Source of the DNA: PUND01 sp046538345
Lineage (GTDB): Bacteria > Planctomycetota > Phycisphaerae > SM23-33
Length of the DNA: 18,631 bases
Direction of reading: 5' to 3'
NCBI GenBank assembly: GCA_046538345.1
Contig: JBKHJB010000024.1
Coordinates: forward strand, 1 to 18,631
The notes beneath the pieces were generated by a model that was given only the letters and a program-made list of their open reading frames with translations, made no database searches and had not been told where the DNA came from. A program made the position numbers and the translations under genes. Shown in pieces: positions 1 to 7,561 of the stretch (position 1 is the first letter of the stretch; each line of letters starts with the position of its first letter).

Positions 1-96
1 GCGGCATTGCCTGCGCCAATGGCACTTTCAGCTTCGCCGTCCTTGCCGTGCTCGTCCTCACCGACGAACAGGACGACAATCTTTCCGCAAAATGCT
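1..96. other. Edge fragment, coding direction uncertain
   Basis: This short stretch lies left of the methyltransferase stop codon and two opposite reading frames are open through it. On the minus strand an ATG at 128 would start a gene inside the end of the methyltransferase gene and run off the left edge; it encodes a segment with KIVVLFVGEDEHGKDG and has no visible ribosome binding site. On the plus strand an incoming frame ends with TGA at 114-116 and encodes a hydrophobic run (FAVLAVLVL) followed by an acidic tail. The two frames are codon-for-codon complementary, so one is the shadow of the other. Third-position GC is somewhat higher in the plus frame. I cannot decide between them or name a product. 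Confidence 0.3.
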
Positions 97-747
97 CTAG
101 CGGCGCGTGCAGATGACGGTGAAGTCATTGGGGAGGTAGTCGTCGATAACGCGCGCCTCGCAGGGCAGGGGACGCAGCATTTCCAAGACCTCTTCGGGCG
201 CGAAGGGATGGAACCCTCCGCTTGATGGAGTGCCACGCTTGTGCAGCAGGTTGAACGCCAGAACCTCGTGTGAAAGCTCGAACATCCGCGCAAGGGCATG
301 TGGGACGAACGTATCGTTGTTGCCCAGCTCCAGGTTCAGCGCCCCGGAGCAGAACACCACGTCGAAGCTTTGCGGCGCGAAGAGCTCGTCGCTGTCCGCT
401 GCGAATATATCCGCGCAGATGAGCTTCGCGCCGCCGTTGCGGCGGCGACCCTCGGCGACCATCTCCTCCGACAGGTCCACGCCGACGTAATCCACGGAAC
501 TTTCCTCACCGCCAAGGAACGCCCAGAGGTCTCCAAGCCCACAGCCGACGTCGAGCAACCGTTTGCCGCTTAAATCCACGTGGGAGGTCAATATGGAGAA
601 CCGCGCTTTCTGGGAATCTCCGCCGGCCCAATGACAGATGGCCCAGTTGGAATGGTACCGACTCAGACGGCGCCGGTAGTGGCGTCGGATCGCCTCTCCG
701 GGTTGGGCGGGGCGTCGGCGAAACGGGTTTGGTCGCCACAAAGACAC
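97..747 (-). CDS. Class I SAM-dependent methyltransferase
   Basis: The product is 216 residues and should be a cytosolic methyltransferase using S-adenosylmethionine. The Rossmann-fold SAM-binding motif I (LDVGCGLG) is at residues 65-72. The acidic residue that binds the SAM ribose is D91 in YVGVDLSEEM, and FDVVFCSG near 128-135 matches the strand 4 motif. The N-terminal 30 residues are rich in Arg and precede the fold. The substrate cannot be read from the sequence; the fold resembles small-molecule or trans-aconitate type methyltransferases. The start is a GTG: a TAG stop lies 18 bases upstream in frame and the next Met is beyond motif I, so no other good start exists, although the ribosome binding site is weak. 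The gene lies 61 bases downstream of mreB and may be transcribed with it. Confidence 0.85.
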   Translation of the reverse strand: MSLWRPNPFRRRPAQPGEAIRRHYRRRLSRYHSNWAICHWAGGDSQKARFSILTSHVDLSGKRLLDVGCGLGDLWAFLGGEESSVDYVGVDLSEEMVAEGRRRNGGAKLICADIFAADSDELFAPQSFDVVFCSGALNLELGNNDTFVPHALARMFELSHEVLAFNLLHKRGTPSSGGFHPFAPEEVLEMLRPLPCEARVIDDYLPNDFTVICTRR

Positions 748-771
748 GACGGTTAAACCGAGGAGCTAAAC

Positions 772-784
772 GGCGGGTTCCGCC
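772..784 (-). terminator. Small GC hairpin after mreB
   Basis: GGCGG-GTT-CCGCC forms a perfect 5-bp stem with a 3-base loop between mreB and the methyltransferase gene. On the minus strand it is followed only by a short TTT, so it would be a weak or partial terminator at most. It may just attenuate readthrough from mreB or be chance in GC-rich DNA. Confidence 0.2.
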
Positions 785-808
785 CGAAGCTCTCGCGAGT
801 CGGCGGTT

Positions 809-1861
809 CTAGAACTCATCCTCGGCCGACTCCATGGTGTCCTTCCACATCTCGAGGTTTTCGAGATAGACGGCCGTTCCACGTGCGACCGCGGTGAGCG
901 GGTCGTCGGCTACGCGCACGTCCAGTCCGGTGGCGTTTGAGAGGATGGTGTCTATTCCTCTGAGAAGCGCCCCGCCGCCGGCGAGGACAATGCCCTTGTC
1001 CACGAGGTCGGCGGCCAGCTCCGGCTCGGCGCGCTCCAGCGTGTGGGTTACACAGTCGATGATGGCGCCGACCGGCTCTTTCAGGGCGTCCCGGACCTCT
1101 TCCGACGAAATCATGGTTTTTCGCGGCAGCCCGGAGATCATGTCCCGCCCGCGGACTTCCATGGTCGTTTCGGTCTCCATCGGAGCGGCAGAGCCGATTT
1201 CTATCTTGATTCGCTCGGCCGTCTGCTCGCCGATCATGAGGTTGTAGGTCCGCTTCATGTGCGCGGAGATGGCCTCGTCCATGTCGTCGCCGGCTACGCG
1301 GATGGTCTCGCAGACGGAGATGTCGGCCAGGGAGATAATAGCTACCTCGCTGGTGCCGCCGCCGATGTCGACGATCATACTGGCGGTCGGCTCGGTGACG
1401 GGCAGACCGGCGCCGATAGCGGCGGCCATCGGCTCCTCCACCAGGAATACCTTCCGGGCGGCCGCGCGTTCGGCGGAGTTCAACACGGCGCGTTTCTCAA
1501 CGGCCGTAATTCCGCTGGGAACGGCGATGACCACGCGGGGCTTGATAACGCGCCGTCGTCGATGGACTTTGCGTATGAAGTACCCCAGCATCGCCTCGGT
1601 GATGTCGAAGTCGGCGATGACTCCGTCCTTCATGGGGCGGATGGCACTGATGGAGCCGGGGGTCTTGCCGAGCATCTCCTTGGCGACAATGCCGACGGCA
1701 TTACCGTCCTGGAGAACGCGGTTGGTTCCCCGCTTGACCGCCACCACGGACGGTTCGTTGAGCACGATTCCCTGTCCTCGCACACAGACCAGGGTGTTGC
1801 ACGTGCCCAGGTCAATTCCCATATCCATCGAGAACAGGCCGAGCAGTGAGTCCAGGATCAT
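809..1861 (-). CDS. mreB: Rod shape-determining actin homologue MreB
   Basis: At 350 residues this is the usual MreB length. MreB is a bacterial actin that polymerises on the inner face of the membrane and directs the peptidoglycan elongation machinery. The N-terminus MILDSLLGLF is the short amphipathic membrane-binding helix seen in MreB proteins, which supports the start at 1861; an AAGGA lies about 12 bases upstream. Phosphate-1 motif DLGTCNT is at residues 17-23, phosphate-2 DIGGGT at 165-170, the conserved VEEPMAAAIGAGLPV at 141-155 and the adenosine motif LAGGGALLRGI at 293-303. All nucleotide-binding motifs look intact. The two genes upstream on the same strand encode an MreC-like coiled-coil membrane protein and a small membrane protein, so the layout resembles an mreBCD-type locus with mreB last. 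I see no convincing promoter in the 191 bases upstream. Confidence 0.97.
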   Translation of the reverse strand: MILDSLLGLFSMDMGIDLGTCNTLVCVRGQGIVLNEPSVVAVKRGTNRVLQDGNAVGIVAKEMLGKTPGSISAIRPMKDGVIADFDITEAMLGYFIRKVHRRRRVIKPRVVIAVPSGITAVEKRAVLNSAERAAARKVFLVEEPMAAAIGAGLPVTEPTASMIVDIGGGTSEVAIISLADISVCETIRVAGDDMDEAISAHMKRTYNLMIGEQTAERIKIEIGSAAPMETETTMEVRGRDMISGLPRKTMISSEEVRDALKEPVGAIIDCVTHTLERAEPELAADLVDKGIVLAGGGALLRGIDTILSNATGLDVRVADDPLTAVARGTAVYLENLEMWKDTMESAEDEF

Positions 1862-2052
1862 GGCGAAATCATTCCTTTACGCCGGCGACGCGGGCCGGTC
1901 GTCCCTGTCCGACCAAAGGGTGTCCGAATTCCCGTTTTGTTCCCTATCGGCAGAAACCACCTCCCGCCGACAGACGATTTCACGCCTTCGGTGCGATCCT
2001 ATCGGCCTGCTATAGCGCCGCGGCAACTCGTCGCGGCTGCAAGCCCGGGCCT
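1862..2052. other. Intergenic leader of mreB
   Basis: This stretch separates mreB from the small membrane gene upstream on the same strand. No good -35/-10 pair is visible on the minus strand; TTGCCG and TAGGAT are 19 bases apart, which is poor. The 9-mer GCCGATAGG (minus strand) occurs twice, at 1943-1951 and 1998-2006, 55 bases apart. It could be a regulator site or chance. Two hairpins lie at the upstream end and are listed separately. Confidence 0.35.
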
Positions 2053-2061
2053 TTACCGGGC
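2017..2061 (-). terminator. Tandem hairpins after the small membrane gene
   Basis: Two stem-loops follow each other. At 2043-2061 GCCCGG pairs with CCGGGC around a 7-base loop that contains the stop codon of the small membrane gene. At 2017-2037 GCCGCG pairs with CGCGGC around a 9-base loop. Neither is followed by a T-run, so this is not a classic intrinsic terminator. It could slow exonucleases or attenuate readthrough into mreB. Confidence 0.25.
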
Positions 2062-2250
2062 GGTTCCACCGCCCTGCAAGGGCTCAAAAAGCTCGCCGAA
2101 AGACATGGCGTAGCCGCTCTCGGACATGAGATGCGTCAGTGACAGCGCTATGGTCACAACCAGCATGACTATGGCGATCAGCAATAACAGCGTATATATA
2201 TTGGGCTGCGGTCTGGACGGGGCCTGTTGTTGTCCGGGGCTTTGAGCCAT
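2053..2250 (-). CDS. Small single-pass membrane protein (65 aa)
   Basis: The product has a Gln/Pro-rich N-terminus, one strongly hydrophobic segment at about residues 18-39 (NIYTLLLLIAIVMLVVTIAL) and a short C-terminal tail containing FGELFEPL. No family is recognised. The start is fixed by an AGGAGG with 9-base spacing that overlaps the stop codon of the preceding coiled-coil gene, so the two are surely cotranscribed and probably translationally coupled. Its place between an MreC-like gene and mreB is where mreD lies in many genomes, but MreD is a multi-pass protein and this is far too small to be an ordinary MreD. A structural partner of the MreC-like protein is a reasonable guess only. Confidence 0.8.
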   Translation of the reverse strand: MAQSPGQQQAPSRPQPNIYTLLLLIAIVMLVVTIALSLTHLMSESGYAMSFGELFEPLQGGGTAR

Positions 2251-2259
2251 ATCTGCTCG

Positions 2260-2265
2260 CCTCCT
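2260..2265 (-). promoter_or_regulatory. Ribosome binding site AGGAGG
   Basis: A perfect AGGAGG lies 9 bases before the ATG at 2250 and shares two bases with the TAG stop of the upstream gene. It rules out the longer reading that starts at 2307 and suggests coupled translation. Confidence 0.8.
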
Positions 2266-3103
2266 ACTCCAGGGTCGTGGTGACCTTGTCGCCGGGCTTG
2301 GGGTCAAGCTGCCTGTCGGTGATGACTCCGGCGGCGGAGCTCATGTCCACCTCCTGAATGTCAACCTGGGCGACAAGTTCGGCATCGCGGTAGATAATCA
2401 TGCGCATACCCTTGGAGACGCCCTGGGCAGATCCGGCATTGATTCCCACAATGTTCTCGTCAATGGTGGTGACCTCCGCGGTCAGGTCAACGGACGCCGC
2501 CGTTCGGGTGCGTGGCTCGTCCTCTGCGCCTGTCGAGGCCAGACGTTCCTCGAGCTGGGAAACCCGCTCTTCACTGGCGGCCAGGCGTTCCCGCAGAAGT
2601 CGAATCTGGTCCGTCAGGCGGTCGGCACGTGCCTCGGCGTCGCGCAGGGCGTCGGAAAGCTCCATCTTCTCGCGTCGGAGCTGATTCGCCTCGTCACGGG
2701 TGCTTTCGAGCTGCTCGGAGAGCTGCCTGCGCAACTGGACGGTCGCGTCGAGACTGGTGTTGATGCCTTTCAGCTCGGCAGCGGCAGTGTTGTAGCTTCG
2801 CTGAAGCTCCGCACGGTGGCGACGCTCCTCGTCAAGCTCGGACTGCAGCTCACTGACGCGCTCCTCGCTGGAAGTTCGCACCCGCTCCAACTGCGCCTTG
2901 TAGTCCTCGGCTCGGCTCAGCACTGCTTCCTCGCTGAGCTTGGCTGTCCTGGCCGTCGCCTCAAGGACGTTGTTTCTCTGCTGCGCCCGTTCCAACTGCT
3001 CTCGGTAGTTCTCCGGCACGGTCAGCAGATTGACCGCGATCGGGCAGAAGACCAGAACGAGCACTACAAGCACGACCACAAAGATCTTTGTCAGGGTATC
3101 CAA
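2264..3103 (-). CDS. MreC-like coiled-coil membrane protein
   Basis: The product is 279 residues from a TTG start. TTG at 3103 is chosen because AAGGAG sits 7 bases before it; a GTG at 3130 would place that site inside the gene. One transmembrane helix lies at about residues 7-27, followed by a long heptad-rich coiled coil at about 33-190, a short acidic linker, and a compact beta-rich C-terminal domain at about 206-279 (IDENIVGINAGSAQGVSKGM). That architecture (inner-membrane anchor, periplasmic coiled coil, beta domain) is that of MreC, and the gene lies in the mreB cluster. The sequence is not close to textbook MreC; the C-terminal part looks more like the INxGSxxGVxxGM beta modules found in assorted planctomycete proteins. 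I infer a periplasmic scaffold for cell elongation, with moderate confidence. Confidence 0.82.
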   Translation of the reverse strand: MDTLTKIFVVVLVVLVLVFCPIAVNLLTVPENYREQLERAQQRNNVLEATARTAKLSEEAVLSRAEDYKAQLERVRTSSEERVSELQSELDEERRHRAELQRSYNTAAAELKGINTSLDATVQLRRQLSEQLESTRDEANQLRREKMELSDALRDAEARADRLTDQIRLLRERLAASEERVSQLEERLASTGAEDEPRTRTAASVDLTAEVTTIDENIVGINAGSAQGVSKGMRMIIYRDAELVAQVDIQEVDMSSAAGVITDRQLDPKPGDKVTTTLE

Positions 3104-3110
3104 CCGTGAT

Positions 3111-3116
3111 CTCCTT
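3111..3116 (-). promoter_or_regulatory. Ribosome binding site deciding the TTG start
   Basis: AAGGAG with a 7-base spacer precedes TTG at 3103-3101. No other in-frame start near the transmembrane helix has such a site, so TTG is the likely start codon of the coiled-coil gene. Confidence 0.7.
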
Positions 3117-3220
3117 CGAAGCACGCACACTGCCCTGCGCGGGCATTTGCTCCGACTACGGGTTGCGGCGGACTGAAAACGGCGATGATTCCGCTCCTAG
3201 ACAGCTATTTGCAGGCAGCG

Positions 3221-3248
3221 ATTCTATTTTGCCCGAAAGGCAAGTCAA
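3221..3248 (-). promoter_or_regulatory. Sigma70-type promoter of the coiled-coil/small membrane genes
   Basis: On the minus strand TTGACT (3248-3243) and TAGAAT (3226-3221) are separated by 16 bases, each one mismatch from consensus. Transcription would start near 3214, leaving a leader of about 110 bases before the TTG start at 3103. The spacer contains a 5-bp inverted repeat (TTGCC/GGCAA around a 5-base loop) that might bind a regulator or act as a weak stop for the upstream lipoprotein gene. This is one of the best promoters in the window. Confidence 0.65.
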
Positions 3249-3281
3249 GCAAATTTCGGCTCTGACACAGTTTCGGCGGCA

Positions 3282-4427
3282 TCAATCGCGCCCGCCGGAT
3301 GTATGCAGACCGGGCCGCGTCCGCACCTCGGTCTGTTCTTCGGGCGCTTCTTCCGGCTCGTCGGGTTCAAAACGTCCCTCCAGAAGCCGCAATATACCCA
3401 TGGCGGCCGCCACGCGCACGCTCCCGTCGGAGGATTTCAGCAGCGGGAAGAGCACGTCCACGCCCGCTGGGTTGTCTATCCAGCCCAATGACCGTGCGGC
3501 GAGGCGCTGCAGCCGCTTGATGTCCATATCGCCTATCTCTTCGGGATCGGCGCCGGCTTCTATCAGTACATCCCGCGGCTGCTGTGCCGCGCGAACACAG
3601 TACTCATATGCCTCGCGGGAAACCAGAGACGCAGAGTCCTCGGTCATATCGCCCACTCTGGCCAATCCGCCTATAGCCGCGACGCGGACCGGTGGTGGCT
3701 GCCGACTGCTGGTGAGGTTCGCGAATACTTCCGGCGCCCGTTGCGGCTTGACACGCGCCATCGCCTGGATGCCCCTGAGACGGTCGTCCATGAACTGCGT
3801 CTTGGTATACGACTCCAGCAGGCGCCGACTACGTTCGTCACCAAGGGCCGCCATGGCTTCGACTATCTCCATCTGCACCGAAATTTCCCGCTCGTCCCGC
3901 AGTATTTTCCGGAGCGGCTCGATAGCCGACGGCTCGCCTATCTTGCCCATCGCAAGCGCCGCATTGGCGCGGACCTCCGGTTCGCGGTCGAACAGCAACG
4001 GACCAAGCATGCTCGTGTAGGAATCTTCCCCGAGGGTGTGCAGGGCGTAAACGATCGCCGCCAGCACCCGCTTGTCCGGCTCGCTCTGCTCGGCCATTTC
4101 GCGGAGCTGTTCCTTCGCCGGCTCATAGCCCGTGTCTCCGATGGCCATTGCCGCGGAAAACCTCACCAGCGGGGCGTCGGCTTCAAGTCCTTCCATGAAC
4201 ACGTGGCCGGCGTCCTGCTCCGGCAGTTCCGCCAGGGCTTCCATCGCATGCGCACGAATGACGGGATCATCACTCTCCGCCGCCTGCAGCAGCGTGTCGG
4301 TGGCGTCCACGTACGCTGCCCGCGGGTTGGTTGACATCTCGTGCTCGGCCGCACATCCGACCAGCGTCGCCACGAGCATCCCCACCACCACTATGCGTGC
4401 CGGTTTCACTGGCTGGACTCCTTCCAT
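3282..4427 (-). CDS. HEAT-repeat lipoprotein
   Basis: The product is 381 residues. A lipoprotein signal peptide ends in LVGC with the lipidated cysteine at residue 25. From about residue 40 to 350 there are repeated helical pairs of the HEAT/PBS-lyase type (for example VRANAALAMGKIGEPSAIEP at 152-171, VRVAAIGGLARVGD at 247-260, VRVAAAMGILRLL at 337-349). The C-terminal tail is acidic, then polar. HEAT arrays are protein-binding scaffolds, so this is probably an envelope-anchored adaptor without enzymatic activity. The ATG at 4427 is preferred because AAAGG lies 8 bases upstream; the ATG at 4445 has none. Its start lies 22 bases inside the end of lnt, so the two genes are cotranscribed. As a lipoprotein it would itself be a substrate of Lnt. 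Confidence 0.88.
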   Translation of the reverse strand: MEGVQPVKPARIVVVGMLVATLVGCAAEHEMSTNPRAAYVDATDTLLQAAESDDPVIRAHAMEALAELPEQDAGHVFMEGLEADAPLVRFSAAMAIGDTGYEPAKEQLREMAEQSEPDKRVLAAIVYALHTLGEDSYTSMLGPLLFDREPEVRANAALAMGKIGEPSAIEPLRKILRDEREISVQMEIVEAMAALGDERSRRLLESYTKTQFMDDRLRGIQAMARVKPQRAPEVFANLTSSRQPPPVRVAAIGGLARVGDMTEDSASLVSREAYEYCVRAAQQPRDVLIEAGADPEEIGDMDIKRLQRLAARSLGWIDNPAGVDVLFPLLKSSDGSVRVAAAMGILRLLEGRFEPDEPEEAPEEQTEVRTRPGLHTSGGRD

Positions 4428-6346
4428 GTTCTTAACCTTTTCCATATGAGCCAAAGAGCCAAAGCCCCGGCCGCCGCTGAGACGGCCTGAGCGAAAACGT
4501 CGCCGACAAGACTGTACATGCTTATGCGACCGTCCACAAGAACTTTGGGACCGTGGCGCGGGTCGCCCGGAGAATCGTCGCTGCCGCCGTCCAGCAAAAG
4601 CGAGCCGGGGACCATGGCTTTGGAACCGTGTTTTTCCAGAACGGCCGCTATCCGACCGTTGGGGTCTATCGACGCACTGATACCGGTGTTGACCGCGCGG
4701 ACCACCGGCGTTCGGGTCTCCACTGCACGGAAGACATACTGCACCATGTGCTGAGCGTGTTCCGTACTGCCACGGGGCGGTCCGCCACGCAGACTGTAAA
4801 CGAACCATCCGTCGTTCGAGAGGTTGGCGAGTATATCCGCCTTCTTCCGCCCGTCTTCTATGACCATATCCCTACTGATGCGGGCGAAAGTACCCTCGTA
4901 GCAAATCGGCGTCGCCAGGCGGTATGAACCGGATTGCGAATCAAGATTGAAACGTACGATCTCCGGTCCGGGGTCGAGCTGGTGCATCACTGGAGGCACG
5001 AACCGCCGTAATTGCCGGTGCAGCCACGGCCAGGAGTATTTGAAAGGCACATATTCGCTGAGAGGCACCAGGTGCATCTTGGAATACACCTTGTCGGTAG
5101 TAAGGTCGCGATCGAACCATAGGGCGCTGTTCCGCGGCACCCAGAGATCGTTGTCCTCGGTTGGTCGCGGGTTCGCGTGCAGACTCACGCCGCCGGCCAG
5201 CAGGGGACAGTTCAGTTCATGGGACAGCTCCGCCATCTGCTCGGCATATTCCCGACAGCCGCGGGCGCTGTGACCCGCGGCGGTCAAAGCTCCGCCTTCG
5301 CGGATTCGCCTCAGCGTGTGTATATACGCCTCCCGGGAGTAGTGTTCCTCGCTCGAGAGCGGGACGAATCGTGACGTCAGCGAGCGCAGTTCCGCGTCGG
5401 TCATGCTTTCCAGCTCGGCGCTGAGAAACTCGTCGTTGACCCCGACGGGCAACATGGTCTCCGGCCAGATGACCAGTTCACAACCCTTATCGAGAAGCGA
5501 TTCCTCCGTCGCATCATAGTGTCGCTTGAAGACGGTCTCCGGCGGGGCGGTACGTCCGGCGAGCGTATTGCGGAACGCCTGCTGAACGATGCCGATAACA
5601 GGTCCTTCGCTGAGGGTTTGCTGTCCAAGCCGCCAGGTTCCGTACCCCAGCATTCCCGCGGCAAGTAACACGCCCGCCGCTGCGCCGGCGACTATGCCGA
5701 GCAAATTCCGGCGTCTGCCCCGGCCCGCTCCGTACAGCCGGAGACGCGCGACATCTATGAGCACGCCGTTAACCAGCGCTACGAAGAACGACACGCCATA
5801 CTGCCCGGCAATGTCCGCGACCTGGATGAGGCGGGTCTGGGCGTACTGACTGTGGCCCAGGAAAAACCAGGGGAAACCGCTGATAACATATGCCCGGGCG
5901 TACTCCAGCGCCACCCATACGACAGGCAGCACCATCCAGGCGTACCAGCCGCGTCTAACGGCGCCGCGCAGCAGCATTGCCGCCACCAGCCAGTACACCG
6001 TCAGATACACCACCAACGCCGCGTACCCCGCCAGGGTTATCCACCACAGCCAGTAGAGATTCGCCGCCCAGAACAGCGCCCCGGCGAGCGTCGCCCAAAG
6101 CAGCGCCCACCGCGGACGGGCAGGGATCAGCAGCGCGACCCCCCACGGCACGAGCGCCACGTACGCCAGCGGCCAGATGTCGAACGGAGCGAAGCCCAGC
6201 GTCAGCAGCAGCGCCGAAGTTACCGCTGCCGCGGCCACGCAGAGCTTGCGACGTCTTTTATGCCGCTCCGAAGCGCCCGATGGGGATGAATCGGCCTTGC
6301 GCTTGGCGGGCGGACGTTTAGGGCTGGTGCGACGGCGTTTCGTCAC
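4406..6346 (-). CDS. lnt: Apolipoprotein N-acyltransferase
   Basis: Lnt transfers an acyl chain from a phospholipid to the N-terminal cysteine of diacylated lipoproteins in the inner membrane, the last step of lipoprotein maturation in diderms. The 646-residue product has an Arg/Lys-rich cytosolic N-terminus (1-34), several membrane helices between about 35 and 240, and a C-terminal nitrilase-like domain. The catalytic triad is visible: E296 in WPET, K423 in YSKMHLVP and C482 in ICYEG. A last membrane helix lies at about 615-635. The protein is longer than E. coli Lnt (512 residues): the spacing from the catalytic Glu to Lys is 127 instead of 68, from an insert at about 305-370, and the N-terminal basic tail is extra. 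The start is GTG at 6346 with GGGAG 9 bases upstream. It is the first gene of a pair with the HEAT lipoprotein. Confidence 0.96.
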   Translation of the reverse strand: MTKRRRTSPKRPPAKRKADSSPSGASERHKRRRKLCVAAAAVTSALLLTLGFAPFDIWPLAYVALVPWGVALLIPARPRWALLWATLAGALFWAANLYWLWWITLAGYAALVVYLTVYWLVAAMLLRGAVRRGWYAWMVLPVVWVALEYARAYVISGFPWFFLGHSQYAQTRLIQVADIAGQYGVSFFVALVNGVLIDVARLRLYGAGRGRRRNLLGIVAGAAAGVLLAAGMLGYGTWRLGQQTLSEGPVIGIVQQAFRNTLAGRTAPPETVFKRHYDATEESLLDKGCELVIWPETMLPVGVNDEFLSAELESMTDAELRSLTSRFVPLSSEEHYSREAYIHTLRRIREGGALTAAGHSARGCREYAEQMAELSHELNCPLLAGGVSLHANPRPTEDNDLWVPRNSALWFDRDLTTDKVYSKMHLVPLSEYVPFKYSWPWLHRQLRRFVPPVMHQLDPGPEIVRFNLDSQSGSYRLATPICYEGTFARISRDMVIEDGRKKADILANLSNDGWFVYSLRGGPPRGSTEHAQHMVQYVFRAVETRTPVVRAVNTGISASIDPNGRIAAVLEKHGSKAMVPGSLLLDGGSDDSPGDPRHGPKVLVDGRISMYSLVGDVFAQAVSAAAGALALWLIWKRLRTWKESSQ

Positions 6347-6390
6347 GCGGTTGTTCTCCCTCTGTGGTATGGTCGTCTACCGACGGCGGT

Positions 6391-6420
6391 ATTGTCGGCA
6401 AATATGAACGTCCAGGTCAA
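6391..6420 (-). promoter_or_regulatory. Promoter of lnt
   Basis: On the minus strand TTGACC (6420-6415) and GACAAT (6396-6391) are 18 bases apart, matching consensus at five and four positions. Transcription would start near 6384, giving a leader of about 38 bases that contains the GGGAG ribosome binding site of lnt. It lies in a 154-base divergent intergenic region. Confidence 0.5.
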
Positions 6421-6463
6421 GCGGCGTTTATGGACATCGGAGTTTATCGGGCATTCACGGCTC

Positions 6464-6493
6464 TTTACAGCAGCGGCCCCGCCGGGCTAATAT
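6464..6493 (+). promoter_or_regulatory. Promoter giving a predicted leaderless mRNA
   Basis: TTTACA (6464-6469) and TAATAT (6488-6493) are separated by 18 bases. The -10 box ends 7 bases before the ATG at 6501, so transcription is expected to begin at or next to the start codon. No ribosome binding site precedes that ATG, which agrees with a leaderless transcript. Confidence 0.5.
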
Positions 6494-6500
6494 CTTCCAC

Positions 6501-7541
6501 ATGTCCCCCCAGGAACCGACTCGCCGACCGAGATTCACACTTATCGGCATCCTTATGTTCGCATTGCTCGCCGGCGCCACGCTGTCGGCATGGCTGATAG
6601 TCCAGCGCCGCACAGGACCGCACAACAGGGGCGAGAAAGTTGTCGGGCGACTCCACGAAAAGGGCCTTTCGACCTGGTGGGAGCGTTCGACGCAGGCGAG
6701 ATGGTTCCTTGTCCGCCGTGGTGACCGGGCAGTCGGCTGGCAGGTGCATGTGCGCGTGCCTCTGGATGATGGCGGCTTTGGCGGATTCGAGATTCGCATA
6801 CTCCGCCGTGACGGTGTCAGCGGGGGAAGCTGGGAAGGATGGGTCCTGAACTCCGACGCCACGGCCGGCGAATATCGCGCCGGGGAGGTTGGGGTCAGCG
6901 GCGAAAGGGTGGTCACCAGCTTGCAGACCTACATCACGTTGTCCGAAGGCACAATCCAGGCCGAACAGCAGATACCGATACAAGCACGCAGCAAGGCACG
7001 CGCCCCGAAAAATTACATTCCGGAAGGCACGTTGTCGCTGGTAAGACGCCTGACGGCCGAGACCGGCGATGACGCGGCTTTCAGAATGGTCTTTAACGAG
7101 CAGCCCCCGCGCGGCAGCAGGACCTCTTTCGGCACTGTCCGAATGGAAACGCAACCCGTTTCACAGCAGCAGCGGCGCGAGGGCGCGACACAGGCGATGA
7201 AAATGACTTTTGTCCGCGCGGACGGACAGGAGAACGCCGAAACATATCTGCTCGACGAGCAGGGCGAGACGCTGGCAATCGTGGCCGACAACACACGGGT
7301 GGAGTCCGCCGAAGCGCGGGAAGTTCTGACCGAGTTTCCCGATGCGCCGCGGACAGTAGCGCATCTGAATGAAAGATTGCTGGAGAGATTTTTCGAACAG
7401 TTCGACACCGATGATTTCCTGCCCCAGGCGGTCATGCCGCCGGACGTCGGCGCCGGTGAACAGAACGGTCCTGAAACGCCGGACGACGAACCCGTGCCCG
7501 AGAAGATAAGCGACCCCGAAACGCAGACCCAGGGCGAATGA
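6501..7541 (+). CDS. Membrane-anchored protein of unknown function
   Basis: I do not recognise this 346-residue protein. It has a short basic N-terminus (RRPRF), one hydrophobic helix at about residues 12-34, and then an extracytoplasmic portion of about 270 residues with alternating beta-like segments and many charged residues. The last 35 residues form a Pro/Glu/Asp-rich tail that is probably disordered. Segments such as MKMTFVRADGQENAETYLLD followed by EQGETLAIV suggest a beta-sheet domain reading out repeated strands, reminiscent of periplasmic lipid-binding beta-clam folds, but no motif supports a function. No ribosome binding site is seen; a promoter ends 7 bases before the ATG. It is divergent from lnt and convergent with the PEGA lipoprotein gene 20 bases downstream. 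Confidence 0.85.
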   Translation: MSPQEPTRRPRFTLIGILMFALLAGATLSAWLIVQRRTGPHNRGEKVVGRLHEKGLSTWWERSTQARWFLVRRGDRAVGWQVHVRVPLDDGGFGGFEIRILRRDGVSGGSWEGWVLNSDATAGEYRAGEVGVSGERVVTSLQTYITLSEGTIQAEQQIPIQARSKARAPKNYIPEGTLSLVRRLTAETGDDAAFRMVFNEQPPRGSRTSFGTVRMETQPVSQQQRREGATQAMKMTFVRADGQENAETYLLDEQGETLAIVADNTRVESAEAREVLTEFPDAPRTVAHLNERLLERFFEQFDTDDFLPQAVMPPDVGAGEQNGPETPDDEPVPEKISDPETQTQGE

Positions 7542-7561
7542 GGTGATTCGTGCCGATATCG

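Noticed and set aside
1043..1849. Long open frame on the plus strand opposite mreB
   Set aside because: It is antisense to a clear MreB and its sequence (rich in Gly, Asp and His) is typical of a shadow frame in GC-rich DNA.
4428..4808. N-terminal extension of the HEAT lipoprotein
   Set aside because: It runs inside lnt in another frame and would bury the lipoprotein signal peptide.
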